From Litorimonas sp. (GTDB lineage: Bacteria; Pseudomonadota; Alphaproteobacteria; Caulobacterales; Maricaulaceae), in NCBI GenBank assembly GCA_029936425.1, contig JAPYSU010000017.1:1-57527 (forward strand): a stretch of DNA of 57,527 bases, given 5' to 3'. Under the pieces are notes generated by a model. That model worked only from the letters and a program-made list of their open reading frames with translations, was not told where the DNA came from and did no database searches. Positions 34,632 through 44,507 of this stretch are shown here, in pieces. Every line of letters begins with the position of its first letter. Position 1 is the first letter of the stretch. The position numbers and the translations under genes are program-made.

Positions 34632-35948
34632 CTAGTTGTTGATAAGGGCCGGATAGTTTGATCTGAATTTCCCGGCATCGGATTCCGACAGGCGAACCCG
34701 CATATCGACATTTCCAGATTTCCGCATATCTTCCAAGAGCACATTACCGTGAGAATGGAGCCACGCCCGCGCCGAAAAATTTGCCGGGTCAATCGTTACC
34801 GTCAGGGTCTGATCATCCACGCTCAGAGCGGCTTCGACACCGTGGAGCAGGTCTGAAAGACCTTCCCCGCTCAAACAGCTCACCAGATAGGCATTCATCA
34901 TGTCTTCAAAATCTAACGTCGCCGCCGCCCGCTCGTTCAGAGCTGCGCGTTCGTCGCCCATTACAAGATCTGCTTTATTCCAGACTTCGATAATTTCCTG
35001 ACCGTGTTCGGGGCCAGCATCGATTTGGTCCAAAACCTCCAGAACTTCGTCACGCCGCCGCTCCGTTAGAGGGTCAGATATATCCCGGACATGCAAAAGC
35101 ACGTCGGCATCTTTTACCTCTTCCAAAGTCGCGCGGAAAGCGGTTATCAAATCTGTCGGCAGGTCCGAAATGAATCCAACGGTATCCGACAAAATTGCCG
35201 ATTGCCCGGATGGTAAAGGCAGCACGCGGTGCGTCGTATCCAGCGTGGCAAAGAGCATATCCTTGGCCATGACGCCGCCTGTTGTCAGCGCGTTGAACAA
35301 TGTGGACTTTCCGGCATTGGTATAGCCAACCAGAGCGACGACACGCTCCGGAGCCCGCTCACGTTTTTTACGTTGCAGCCCGCGCGTGCGGCGAACATTT
35401 TCAAGATCACGGCGGAGCTTGGTAATCTTGTCGTTCAATATGCGACGGTCACTCTCAATTTGCGTTTCGCCCGGCCCGGCCAAGAAGCCCTGTCCGCCGC
35501 GCTGGCGTTCCAAATGGGTCCAGGTACGAACAAGGCGGGAGCGTTCATAGCCCAGGCGCGCAAGCTCAACTTGCAGCCGCCCTTCTTTGGTGGCGGCGCG
35601 GAGACCAAAAATTTCAAGAATTAACCCAGTCCGGTCTATGACCTTGCACTTCCAGTCTCTTTCCAGATTACGTTGCTGTATTGGGGAAAGAGCCGCGTTC
35701 ACGATTGTCAGAGTCGCTTCGCTGGCCTGAATCAGAGCTGCAATCTCCTCAATCTGGCCTTTTCCGAAAAAATTTGAGGCCCGAAGTTCTCTCACCGGAA
35801 TAATGCGGGAGTCGACACATTCCGCGTCTAACGCTTCGGTCAGGCCGACGGCCTCTTCAAGATCATAATCCGCGTCCCCGGCGCGCTCATTGGCAAACCG
35901 CGGATGCAGAACGAGCGCTTTCTCGCGAGGAATTTCCCGCTCAAGCAT
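34632..35948 (-). CDS. hflX: Ribosome-associated GTPase HflX
   Basis: This GTPase splits stalled or hibernating 70S ribosomes. The N-terminal glycine-rich/nucleotide-binding domain holds SNFFGKGQIEEIAAL, then a coiled linker (ERQRGGQGFLAGPGETQIE), then the G domain with G1 GYTNAGKSTLFN, G3 DTVGFI and G4 NKAD. The length is 438 residues. It is the last gene of the ntr-trk-hfq group, 41 bases after hfq, an order shared by many alphaproteobacteria. Confidence 0.96.
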   Translation of the reverse strand: MLEREIPREKALVLHPRFANERAGDADYDLEEAVGLTEALDAECVDSRIIPVRELRASNFFGKGQIEEIAALIQASEATLTIVNAALSPIQQRNLERDWKCKVIDRTGLILEIFGLRAATKEGRLQVELARLGYERSRLVRTWTHLERQRGGQGFLAGPGETQIESDRRILNDKITKLRRDLENVRRTRGLQRKKRERAPERVVALVGYTNAGKSTLFNALTTGGVMAKDMLFATLDTTHRVLPLPSGQSAILSDTVGFISDLPTDLITAFRATLEEVKDADVLLHVRDISDPLTERRRDEVLEVLDQIDAGPEHGQEIIEVWNKADLVMGDERAALNERAAATLDFEDMMNAYLVSCLSGEGLSDLLHGVEAALSVDDQTLTVTIDPANFSARAWLHSHGNVLLEDMRKSGNVDMRVRLSESDAGKFRSNYPALINN

Positions 35949-35989
35949 TCTGAGCTTTCAAAAAGGAAGTGATAATACGGGGTATCAGA

Positions 35990-36247
35990 CTAATCTTCGT
36001 CTTCGTCATCAACGACTTCGGGATCGAAAAGTTGAACCGGGCCCGAGGGCATAATTGTTGAGATCGCATGTTTATAAACCAATTGTACTTGTCCGTCACG
36101 GCGTAGCAAAACGCAGAAACTGTCGAACCAGGTGACAACGCCTTGCAGTTTAACACCATTCACGAGAAAAATCGTGAGAGTCGTCTTGGACTTACGCACG
36201 GAGTTAAGAAAAGTGTCCTGAAGATTTTGTTTGCGATCGGATGACAT
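35990..36247 (-). CDS. hfq: RNA chaperone Hfq
   Basis: This hexameric Sm-like protein pairs small RNAs with mRNAs. The 85 residues contain Sm1 (TTLTIFLVNGVKLQGVVTWFD) in shortened form and Sm2 with the diagnostic YKHAISTI. A short acidic tail (VVDDEDED) ends the protein, as in other alphaproteobacteria. A good Shine-Dalgarno (AAGGGA) precedes the ATG. The 116-base gap behind trkH may hold its own promoter. Confidence 0.98.
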   Translation of the reverse strand: MSSDRKQNLQDTFLNSVRKSKTTLTIFLVNGVKLQGVVTWFDSFCVLLRRDGQVQLVYKHAISTIMPSGPVQLFDPEVVDDEDED

Positions 36248-36363
36248 TGAATTTGTCCCTTATTCTTGTTCTTTGGAAGTTGATTGCGCACAACTCACAA
36301 GGGCGCTTTATCGGCATTCACACCGCTGACGCAAGTTTTTTCTCCGTGACAGTTTTGTAAACT

Positions 36364-37803
36364 CTATTGCCGCCAAAATGAAGGCGACATCAGAACGAGG
36401 ACGGCTAAGACTTCAACACGGCCGATTAACATCAGTGCAGAGGACACTAGCATTTGCAATTGAGTCAGCTCCGGCCATCTTAAGCCGGTGTCTGGTAAGG
36501 TTGATGGCAAGAGAGGTCCTATATTGGAAAGTGTCGCTCCGCTGACGCTGGTGGCATCCGTGAAATTAAGACCTACGGCTCCCAAGCAGATAATTCCTAA
36601 CCCGAAAACAAGAGTATAACCAAAGAAGTAGAGCCAGATTGAGAGAAAGGCCCGGTCTGGTACCTGTCGGTGCTTGAACTGAACAGGTAAAACTCGCGAA
36701 GGGTGAGAGGACCGGCTGATATCCGTTCCGAGATGTTTAAACAGCAAAATAATGCGGATAATTTTAAGCCCTCCGGCCGTAGATAAGGCCGAGCCGCCGA
36801 TTAACGCCAGAGAGATCAAAACCACGCTCGGAACCTGCTCTAAACTGATGGGATCATATACAAATCCGGCTGAGCTTATAAAGAAAACAGCTTCAACGAA
36901 GAGCGGAAATAGATTCTGAAGGCCTGCATAAAACAAGCCAAACAATGTTAATCCCAGTCCCAACGCGATGAGAGTTCTATGTTCAATATTTGTGATTAAA
37001 CGCCGGAAATTTACCCAATTGCGCAATCGTATCGCATCCCAAACGACTGCCACATTCATAGCGCCGAAGCCGCACGCCAGCATCAGCACAAAAGTTGAAA
37101 AGCGGGGGACATAAAGAAATAAGTCCTCCGATCGGGGCGTCATTCCGCCCGTCGAAACGCCGCTTAGAGACAAACATAAGGCATCAAAAACATTTGTTCC
37201 GCCTAAAGCCATCAGAACAAAACAAATGGAAGCGATCAAAAGGTATACCCCGGTAATCACGCGGCCAATTCCCACTAATCGAGTAAAAAGCTCGCCTTTT
37301 TTGAGGGTAAACAAAGCCGAGCGGTGAATACCTGTCCCGGTCAGATTGAGCGCAGCCAGAATGACGACAGCGAAGGTCGCGACGAAGATACCGCCAAAAA
37401 ACTGAAGCAGCGATTGCCAGAGAACTAAAGTGGAGGGCAGAGTTTCGACTACATATCCATTCGCGCCGGTCGTCGTCAGAGCGCTAACAGCCGTAAAATA
37501 GCCTCTCAACAGTCCCAATTCGGGAAAAGTTATCCAGTAAGGTATTGCGGCCGTCAGAGGAACAAGACCCCAAAACAGCAATAGAAAAACCAAAGCGTCG
37601 CTATTGGTTTCGCGGGAAGGCGTTTTGGTGGTTGTCAGAACGAAAAGCGATCCGAGCACGACCAGACAAATTGCCGTCACGCCCATAACGGTCACCATTT
37701 CCAGGTCGACCATTAAAAGGGCGGCAAAAGCGGTTAAGGCCATCAATGCCGCGATCATTATGACCGAGCATCCTAGCCAATAAATAATCCGTGTAATAGC
37801 CAT
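36364..37803 (-). CDS. trkH: Potassium uptake membrane protein TrkH
   Basis: This is the K+-translocating subunit of the Trk system. In 479 residues there are about ten helices and four pore repeats, with filter-like segments such as SALTTTGANGY and LSGVSTGGMTPRS. It follows trkA on the same strand by 65 bases, so channel and regulator are co-expressed. Membrane protein of the Trk/Ktr superfamily with the TrkH length. Confidence 0.94.
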   Translation of the reverse strand: MAITRIIYWLGCSVIMIAALMALTAFAALLMVDLEMVTVMGVTAICLVVLGSLFVLTTTKTPSRETNSDALVFLLLFWGLVPLTAAIPYWITFPELGLLRGYFTAVSALTTTGANGYVVETLPSTLVLWQSLLQFFGGIFVATFAVVILAALNLTGTGIHRSALFTLKKGELFTRLVGIGRVITGVYLLIASICFVLMALGGTNVFDALCLSLSGVSTGGMTPRSEDLFLYVPRFSTFVLMLACGFGAMNVAVVWDAIRLRNWVNFRRLITNIEHRTLIALGLGLTLFGLFYAGLQNLFPLFVEAVFFISSAGFVYDPISLEQVPSVVLISLALIGGSALSTAGGLKIIRIILLFKHLGTDISRSSHPSRVLPVQFKHRQVPDRAFLSIWLYFFGYTLVFGLGIICLGAVGLNFTDATSVSGATLSNIGPLLPSTLPDTGLRWPELTQLQMLVSSALMLIGRVEVLAVLVLMSPSFWRQ

Positions 37804-37868
37804 AGGTTAGAAACTAGACTTCTGTCCCGAAGTGCTGTCCGCGTTAAAACTGGTCATGGCAATACCAT

Positions 37869-39242
37869 TTAAAAATAGTCCGTACTAACGCGGAACATGG
37901 CTTCAATGGCTTTCATGGCAGATCGTTCTGCCAGAAGGATGACCTTATCACCCTGGCGAACAAGCAAGTCGGGTTTGGGGAACAGAACTTCGCCCTCATG
38001 AATGACAGCGCCGATGGTTATATCGTCTGGTAATTCGGCTTCGCGCAGAGTTTTTCCGGCAAGAGGAGAGGTTTCAAGGACTTCACCTTCCATGACCTCA
38101 GCCCCGCCCTGCTCAAGTGAGTAGACGTCCAGAATGCGGCCACGGCGAACATGACGAAGAATGGAAGAAATGGTACTTGCCCGCGGGTCAATCACCATAT
38201 CAATGCCCAGCTCGGTCTGCATTTCCTGCATGGAAACCTCATTGATCAAACTGATCGTATGATCAGCCCCAAGCTTTTTCGCCAAGACAGCGGAGAGAAT
38301 ATTGATTTTATCATCATTGGTAAGGCAAACGACCATTTCAGAGTTGGAAACGCCGGCTTCCTCCTGAATATTCGCGTCCATCGCATCGCCATTGAGAATT
38401 ACGGTGCGTGATAATTCATCGGCTGCTTTTTCTGCGCGATCCTTGTTGAATTCTATCATCCTCACCCGCATTCCGGTAACGGACTCCAGCTGTCTCGCGA
38501 CAAAAGTGCCGACATGCCCAGCCCCGATAATTACAACATGTCTTGCTTTGGTTTCATGATTACCCACGACTTCCAGCAATCTGGCGGCGTGTTCGGATTT
38601 CGTAATGAAATAGGCATCATCGCCGACATTCAGCGGATCATCTGACGTCGGTGCAAAGACTAATCCATCACGCTTTATCCCGACAATTGCGGCGTGTAGA
38701 CCTTCAAACAAATCCGGAATTTGCCGAATGGGGGTATCAATGATGGGACAGTCCTCTTTGATTTTAACGCCGAGCAGGAGAACTTGACCATTCCCGAACG
38801 GGACAACGTTGAACGCACCGGGCGTATTCAGACGCCTCAATATCGCTTTTCCAATCTCAATTTCCGGAGAAATAATGATATCAATCGGCATGTTTTCGCG
38901 GCTGTAGAGATCATTCCACTGGCTATCGAGATAGCTTTGCGCCCTCACTCGGGCGATTTTAGTCGGAACATCAAACAGCGAATGCGCCACCTGGCAGGAG
39001 ATCATATTGACTTCGTCCGCATGGGTGACCGCAATAATCATATCCGTATTACGAATTCCCGCCCGCACAAGAACATCCGGATGCGCGCCATTTCCAATAA
39101 CGCCGCGAACGTCCAAGTCTGTTGTGATCTGCCGAATGAGTTCCGGCGATAGATCAATCACCGTAACCGTATTGTTTTCAGCTGCCAGACGAGATGCAAG
39201 GCCGTAACCAACCCGCCCTGCGCCGCAAATAATGACCCGCAT
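37869..39242 (-). CDS. trkA: Trk system regulatory protein TrkA
   Basis: This peripheral cytoplasmic NAD(H)-binding regulator of TrkH has two tandem RCK_N/RCK_C modules in 457 residues. The first Rossmann motif is IICGAGRVGYGLASRL at the N-terminus and the second VVIIGAGHVGTFVARQL at about 232. It lies 41 bases after ntrX; trkA behind ntrX is common in alphaproteobacteria and may tie K+ uptake to the ntr region. Confidence 0.97.
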   Translation of the reverse strand: MRVIICGAGRVGYGLASRLAAENNTVTVIDLSPELIRQITTDLDVRGVIGNGAHPDVLVRAGIRNTDMIIAVTHADEVNMISCQVAHSLFDVPTKIARVRAQSYLDSQWNDLYSRENMPIDIIISPEIEIGKAILRRLNTPGAFNVVPFGNGQVLLLGVKIKEDCPIIDTPIRQIPDLFEGLHAAIVGIKRDGLVFAPTSDDPLNVGDDAYFITKSEHAARLLEVVGNHETKARHVVIIGAGHVGTFVARQLESVTGMRVRMIEFNKDRAEKAADELSRTVILNGDAMDANIQEEAGVSNSEMVVCLTNDDKINILSAVLAKKLGADHTISLINEVSMQEMQTELGIDMVIDPRASTISSILRHVRRGRILDVYSLEQGGAEVMEGEVLETSPLAGKTLREAELPDDITIGAVIHEGEVLFPKPDLLVRQGDKVILLAERSAMKAIEAMFRVSTDYF

Positions 39243-39283
39243 GAGTCCTCACAAAATGATAGGGGCCAAGACCCCGGCAATTA

Positions 39284-40672
39284 TCAAGAGGCGTCTTCGC
39301 GCCCGTTCGCGCCCAAACCTAGCGACTTTAGCTTTCGGTGCAAGGCAGAACGCTCCATACCGACAAAACTTGCCGTGCGTGAAATGTTTCCGTCGAAACG
39401 ATCAATTTGGGCTTGAAGATATTCGCGTTCAAAATGTTCTCGGGCATCCCGCAGTGGCATTGAAATCATTTTTTCGGATTCGGCGGCGCCTCCGGAAGAT
39501 CGGACCACAGAGACTTCAGGCGGAAGCGTCGCCAAGGTAATCGGCTGGCCTGGCTCTCCTGTCGCCAGAATCAATAATCGCTCTACATTATTTCGGAGCT
39601 GGCGAACATTGCCCGGCCAGTCATGAGCCTGCAAGGCCGCCATAGCATCGGCGCCAATTTCTCGCGCCGGGAGACCGGTGGACGCGGCAAGTTGCGAGAT
39701 AAAATGCTCCACCAATAAGGGAATATCTTCACGCCGCTCGCTCAGAGACGGCGCTTCCAGAGGCATAACATTCAAACGATGGAATAAGTCTTCGCGGAAA
39801 TTTCCGGATTCGACATCCGTCAGTAAATCTTGCGAACTGGAGGTAATCACGCGGACATCAACCTGAACGTCCTGGCTTCCCCCCAATCTGTGAAAGCGCT
39901 GCTCTACCAAAAGTCGCAGCAATTTGCCTTGCGTTTCGGCCGGCATATCCGCGACCTCATCCAGATAGAGCGTGCCGTTATGCGCGGCTTCCAACAAGCC
40001 GGTTTTAACCACGGTGCCGTCTTCATTCTCAACCCCGAAGAGCTCTTCCTCGACTCTCTCAGGCACCATAGAAGCAGCGTTGACGGCCTTAAAGGGCCCT
40101 TCTGCACGCTTTGACTGAGAATGCAGGAGTCTGGCAATGAGTTCTTTTCCGGATCCGGAAGGCCCGGAGATCAGAACTCGTGAATTTGTCGCGGCGATAC
40201 GTTCAATTTTGGAGCGTAATTGCTGCACAAGGGTCGATGTTCCTACCAATTTCGTATCGGTTTGGGCGCGCCCTTTCAGATCCTCATTTTCCTGTCTGAG
40301 CCGAGCATTTTCCAATGCTCTGGAAACCGTCACGATCAGTTTTTCCGACTTAAAAGGTTTGACGATATAATCATAAGCCCCTTTGCGGATCGCAGAGACA
40401 GCCGTCTCCACCGTGCCGTGTCCGCTGATAATAATAACCGGAAGGTTGGGATAGGAGGCTTTCAGTTTATCCAGAAGCTCAATCCCGTCCATGCCGCTTC
40501 CCTTTAGCCAGACATCCAGTACGACCAGAGAAGGCTGGCGTTTTTTGACAGCATCCAGCGCCGCTTCGCTTGTGCCCGTCTGGCGGGTCACGTGACCTTC
40601 ATCATCCAATATACCGGCAATCATTTCCCGGATATCGCTCTCATCTTCGACGATCAAAATATCATTTTTCAT
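39284..40672 (-). CDS. ntrX: Response regulator NtrX
   Basis: This is the response partner of NtrY in envelope, redox or nitrogen signalling. The receiver domain has acidic residues DES at 10-12 and the phosphoacceptor Asp53 (VVLDVWLKG). The AAA+ domain has Walker A GPSGSGKE (about 167-174) and Walker B GTLYLDEVADMP. ELFG is kept, but the following GAFTGA loop that contacts sigma-54 is replaced by VENEDGTVVKTG. A Fis-type helix-turn-helix ends the 462 residues. It starts two bases after ntrY. Confidence 0.95.
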   Translation of the reverse strand: MKNDILIVEDESDIREMIAGILDDEGHVTRQTGTSEAALDAVKKRQPSLVVLDVWLKGSGMDGIELLDKLKASYPNLPVIIISGHGTVETAVSAIRKGAYDYIVKPFKSEKLIVTVSRALENARLRQENEDLKGRAQTDTKLVGTSTLVQQLRSKIERIAATNSRVLISGPSGSGKELIARLLHSQSKRAEGPFKAVNAASMVPERVEEELFGVENEDGTVVKTGLLEAAHNGTLYLDEVADMPAETQGKLLRLLVEQRFHRLGGSQDVQVDVRVITSSSQDLLTDVESGNFREDLFHRLNVMPLEAPSLSERREDIPLLVEHFISQLAASTGLPAREIGADAMAALQAHDWPGNVRQLRNNVERLLILATGEPGQPITLATLPPEVSVVRSSGGAAESEKMISMPLRDAREHFEREYLQAQIDRFDGNISRTASFVGMERSALHRKLKSLGLGANGREDAS

Positions 40673-40674
40673 GC

Positions 40675-43077
40675 TCAGTCCTTTAAGGGTTTACCTTTTT
40701 TCGGCGTGTCATCATCTTCGTTGGTCTCAGTTTTTGAGGTCAGCGGTGCATCAAGCCCGAGTTCAGGCGAAAGGGACGATTTCTTCTTGGCAAACCGGAT
40801 TTCAACGCAGGCTCCACCCCCGCCCATAGGGGGTTCAGCGAGCGTTAGACTTCCGCCGTGGTCTTCGGCAATCCGCTTCACGATAGCGAGCCCCAGCCCC
40901 GTTCCGCTTTCGCGGGTTGTCACATAAGGCTCTAGCAAACGGATTCTATCTGTCACAGGCCACCCCGGACCGTTATCAAGAATTCTTATGAGGACGCATT
41001 CTTCTTCCACGACGAGCTCTGTCACAATTCGTCCCTCGACGGCTTCTTCCCCGGATTGATCATAAGCTCTTAAAACCGCTTCTCCGGCGTTTTTATAAAT
41101 ATTGGTCAAAGCCTGAGTAATAAGCCGCTCATCCCCCCAAATCCGGGAGGGCTTGCGCGATGATTTTTTCTGAACGAATTTGATATCAGGAAATGCCACG
41201 CCCTGTTCGAAGAGCACCTCATTCAACAATGAAGGTAATTCAACATTGGCGAATTCAGGCGCGGGCATGCGAGCAAAGGCAGAAAATTCGTTGACCATTT
41301 GCTCCAGACTGCCGACCTGACGGATAATTGTCTGGGTGCAGTTTGCAAACGTCTGAGGGTCACTGGTGATTTCCTTACTGTATTTGCGCTCAAGTCGTTC
41401 CGCAGACAGCTGGATCGGCGTTAAGGGATTCTTGATTTCATGAGCAATCCGCCGGGCTACTTCGCGCCAGGCAGAATGCCTCTGGGCCGAAACGAGCCGC
41501 GTCATATCATCAAAGGTCAACACCCAACCCGTATCTTTCCGCGCGCCCTGATAGGCCGAGACCCTAAGGTCAAAGTTTCTCACCTGTCCGTCAATTTCAA
41601 AACTGACCTGATCTTCTGCCGAGGCCTGGATACTCTCTCGCCCTTTTTTAAAAGCGGGGGCAAATGGTGACAAAACCTGATCAATCGGACGGCCCAGCAA
41701 GCTTTTTTCGTCCAGCCCCAATAATTGTTCAGCGGATTTGTTGATGAGAGTTATCCGACCGGTTTGCGCCAAACCGATAACGCCGGCGCGGACGCCGGAT
41801 AGGACGGCTTCGGAAAACTGTCTCCTTTGTTCTGAAATATCATGCTCCTTGACGAGAGCATCCCGTTGAGAGTCCAGCTGCTGGGTCATTCGGTTAAAGG
41901 CACTGCCCAGGTCTGAAATTTCGCCCCAATCCTCGCCCACATTGACTCGCGCACTCATATCTCCGGCTCGAACCAATTCCGCCGCTGTAATCAATCTACC
42001 CAAAGGTTCGATGATACGGTTTCCGAGAACCAGACCCAACCAGATAGCCGCCATCAGAATGAGCAGTGCAGTTTCCATCAGGGTCAGGACAAAAATATTC
42101 CGCATCTTTGCCTGTTTCTGGTTAAAGCTGGTCAAAGACTGAGTCGCCCCTTCGATACCGGAAATACTGGACAAGACCTGACTGTCCGAGCGCAAGACAC
42201 GGCCGACATAAAGATAAACATTTGTAAATTCCGGAAGCGGAGACAGCGCGATGAGATAATCCAGATCATCTCTTTTCTGATAGGCAATCCTGCCTTGGCT
42301 CGTGCTTTGGAACACACTATCGGCCGGCACTCGAAAATCAGGGGCAAAAGGTGATTCTACGCGGGCAAGAACATCACCCTGATCACTGAGCATATAGACG
42401 GCATCGAGATCTCTGACGCGCGCCTGAATTTGAAGTTCTGCCGTCAGAGATATTCTTTGTTCAACCATAGTTGGATCGGCATCAATAGTCGCAGATAGAA
42501 TATTGATATCTTTGCCTAAATCAGACAATTCCTGATCGACGTAGTCATCAAGAATGGACCGGGCCTGCTCCATATTCTTTCGGACATCAGCTCCAAAAAT
42601 ATCATTGATATTCTGGCTGATAAACGACAATGAAAAGACACCGACGATGATGGCGGGAACAAGGGCGGCGAGGCTGAAAATAAAAACGAAGCGTCGGTGC
42701 AAGAGCGGCGCAGTTCGCCGCCGTGCCTTCGTGAAAAGTGTCCCCCAAACCCGGTATCCCAGATATATTGCGAGGAAGACGATGAGGATCAAATTCGCCC
42801 GCAAGACGTCAAACGATCGATCAATTTGTTCCGATTGATCAGAGAATGAAAACAGCGCTCCTAAAATTGTCACGAACATGGCCGTCATGAAAAAGACGCC
42901 GAACAGCGCCGAGCGGGCTATTTTCGGAGCTCTCTTTATAAAGGGCTGTTCAGGGTATCTCGAGGGTTTTTGCGCGCGAGTCTTTTTGGATACGTCAGAC
43001 GAGGTCTCAGGGCTGACCACACCAACGGATCCGGTCTGTTCTGGCGATTGGGCCTGAATGGGTTTAATAACAGTCAC
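40675..43077 (-). CDS. ntrY: Sensor histidine kinase NtrY
   Basis: This is a membrane-bound histidine kinase of 800 residues. Membrane helices lie near 56-76, 95-115, 133-155 and 330-350 with a periplasmic sensor between the last two. Then come HAMP (NRIIEPLGRLITAAELVRAG), a PAS domain (QTGRITLINKSAEQLLGL), the dimerisation His in RIAHEIKNPLTPI and the ATPase domain (DNGPGW, TGLGLAIVKRIAEDHGG). The start is a GTG at 43075-43077. Two hairpins lie in the 113-base space to ntrC. It phosphorylates NtrX by family knowledge. Confidence 0.94.
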   Translation of the reverse strand: MTVIKPIQAQSPEQTGSVGVVSPETSSDVSKKTRAQKPSRYPEQPFIKRAPKIARSALFGVFFMTAMFVTILGALFSFSDQSEQIDRSFDVLRANLILIVFLAIYLGYRVWGTLFTKARRRTAPLLHRRFVFIFSLAALVPAIIVGVFSLSFISQNINDIFGADVRKNMEQARSILDDYVDQELSDLGKDINILSATIDADPTMVEQRISLTAELQIQARVRDLDAVYMLSDQGDVLARVESPFAPDFRVPADSVFQSTSQGRIAYQKRDDLDYLIALSPLPEFTNVYLYVGRVLRSDSQVLSSISGIEGATQSLTSFNQKQAKMRNIFVLTLMETALLILMAAIWLGLVLGNRIIEPLGRLITAAELVRAGDMSARVNVGEDWGEISDLGSAFNRMTQQLDSQRDALVKEHDISEQRRQFSEAVLSGVRAGVIGLAQTGRITLINKSAEQLLGLDEKSLLGRPIDQVLSPFAPAFKKGRESIQASAEDQVSFEIDGQVRNFDLRVSAYQGARKDTGWVLTFDDMTRLVSAQRHSAWREVARRIAHEIKNPLTPIQLSAERLERKYSKEITSDPQTFANCTQTIIRQVGSLEQMVNEFSAFARMPAPEFANVELPSLLNEVLFEQGVAFPDIKFVQKKSSRKPSRIWGDERLITQALTNIYKNAGEAVLRAYDQSGEEAVEGRIVTELVVEEECVLIRILDNGPGWPVTDRIRLLEPYVTTRESGTGLGLAIVKRIAEDHGGSLTLAEPPMGGGGACVEIRFAKKKSSLSPELGLDAPLTSKTETNEDDDTPKKGKPLKD

Positions 43078-43093
43078 GCTATCCGAATGCTAC

Positions 43094-43151
43094 GCGCCAA
43101 TAACGGCGCAACTGTCACTCTTTTATCGCAGTGTTGCACAAAATCAACACT
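43094..43151. promoter_or_regulatory. Two hairpins between ntrC and ntrY
   Basis: GCGCC-AATAAC-GGCGC at 43094-43109 and AGTGTTG-N8-CAACACT at 43130-43151 lie in the space between ntrC and ntrY. Neither has a downstream T tract on the minus strand. They could be a processing or attenuation site between ntrBC and ntrYX, or the second could be an operator for a ntrYX promoter. Confidence 0.4.
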
Positions 43152-43190
43152 AGAAAATCTATCCTTTTTGTCAGACCTTTTTGACTCAAA

Positions 43191-44507
43191 CTAAGAGATA
43201 TCCAAAGACTTTAATCGCGTCCTTAATGTGTTTCTGTGTATGCCTAAACGCTCTGCGGCTCTGGCACGATTTCCGCCTGTAAGTCTTAAAGCTTCAACGA
43301 TAAGGGGCCGTTCCACCCAGGAAAGAGCCGTTTGATAAATTGTCTCTTCAAGATCGGCATTTTCGTCATTCAGCAAAATTCGACAAGATTCTTCCAGTTT
43401 TTTATCAAGCTTTTCCTGCGTGTCGCCCTCAGCATTGCGCGGACGTATATCCTTTGAAAATTCCTGCAAAACCATATCGGCCGTAATGATGTCGTCCGAA
43501 TAGAGAACAGAAAGCCGTCTTACGAGGTTTTCCAGTTCACGCACATTCCCGGCCCAATTATGACGATGCAAGATGTCCAGGGCGTCGGATTCAAATCGGC
43601 GGGGCTGGCCCGGGGACGCCTGTGACAAGAAACTCTCCGCCAGTTCATACGTGTCTTTATCACGGCCCGACAGGGGCGGTATGCGGATTTCGGCCACATT
43701 GATACGAAACAGCAAATCATCCCGGAAGGCTCCGCTTTCGGCCATTTTTCGAAGGTCTTTGCGCGTGCCGGATAAGACGCGAGGACGTTTGGACGCCGGG
43801 ATCAGTTCCGCTTCTGTCATCAGGGAAAGCAATCCCTCCTGTTGCGTCAGGCTGAGCTCAGCAATTTCATCCAGATAAATGTCCCCGCCATTGACCTTTT
43901 GCAGTGTGAGGGACGTGTTTGAAAAATCACTCGTACGTAAAAACGGACGATCCGCCCTCGGGCCGCCGTCATGGAGGAGTTGGGCCACCAGATCTTTACC
44001 TGTCCCTACCGCGCCCTGAATAAGAACGGGCAAGTCACTTGAGGAAAAGCGTGACACCGCCCGATAGACGGGCTGCATGGCCGGACTACGGCCAATCATG
44101 GGCAGGCGCTTGGTTTTCGGATTGATCCGCCCCCGGCGCGGATTAACGGATTGCCCGGCCCGCGACACCGCATTGGTGACATCTTCCAGATCAAACGGCT
44201 TCGGAACATATTCGAAGACTTTTTGCTGTCCGGCTTTCAACGCCGTGTTCACTGTGTTGTTCGCGCTTATAACGACGATTGGCATTTTGGGCCGCGCCTG
44301 GGAAATTTCCGGCAGCGTGTCAAAGACTTCTCGCCCGCCCATCATCACATCCGTCACGATAATGTCGCCCTGCCCGGCCTCTGCCCATTTCAATAGGGTT
44401 TGGGCGTTATCGGTCGCTTTTACATTATGTCCCGCACGCGTCAGAGCTTTGGAGAGAACAAGCCGGACGCTATCATCATCATCGGCCAATAAAACTTCAT
44501 ATTTCAT
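43191..44507 (-). CDS. ntrC: Nitrogen regulation response regulator NtrC
   Basis: This is the response regulator of the NtrB-NtrC pair for nitrogen limitation. The receiver has Asp53 (VTDVMMGG); the AAA+ region has Walker A QGAVGTGKDL and Walker B GGDIYLDEIAEL; the C-terminal Fis-type helix-turn-helix is GNRARAAERLGIHRNTLRTR. The whole ELFGHEKGAFTGA segment is missing: Walker A leads to Walker B with about 35 residues fewer than usual. NtrC forms without this loop are known (Rhodobacter capsulatus) and work with the housekeeping sigma factor. 438 residues; overlaps ntrB by 11 bases. Confidence 0.92.
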   Translation of the reverse strand: MKYEVLLADDDDSVRLVLSKALTRAGHNVKATDNAQTLLKWAEAGQGDIIVTDVMMGGREVFDTLPEISQARPKMPIVVISANNTVNTALKAGQQKVFEYVPKPFDLEDVTNAVSRAGQSVNPRRGRINPKTKRLPMIGRSPAMQPVYRAVSRFSSSDLPVLIQGAVGTGKDLVAQLLHDGGPRADRPFLRTSDFSNTSLTLQKVNGGDIYLDEIAELSLTQQEGLLSLMTEAELIPASKRPRVLSGTRKDLRKMAESGAFRDDLLFRINVAEIRIPPLSGRDKDTYELAESFLSQASPGQPRRFESDALDILHRHNWAGNVRELENLVRRLSVLYSDDIITADMVLQEFSKDIRPRNAEGDTQEKLDKKLEESCRILLNDENADLEETIYQTALSWVERPLIVEALRLTGGNRARAAERLGIHRNTLRTRLKSLDIS

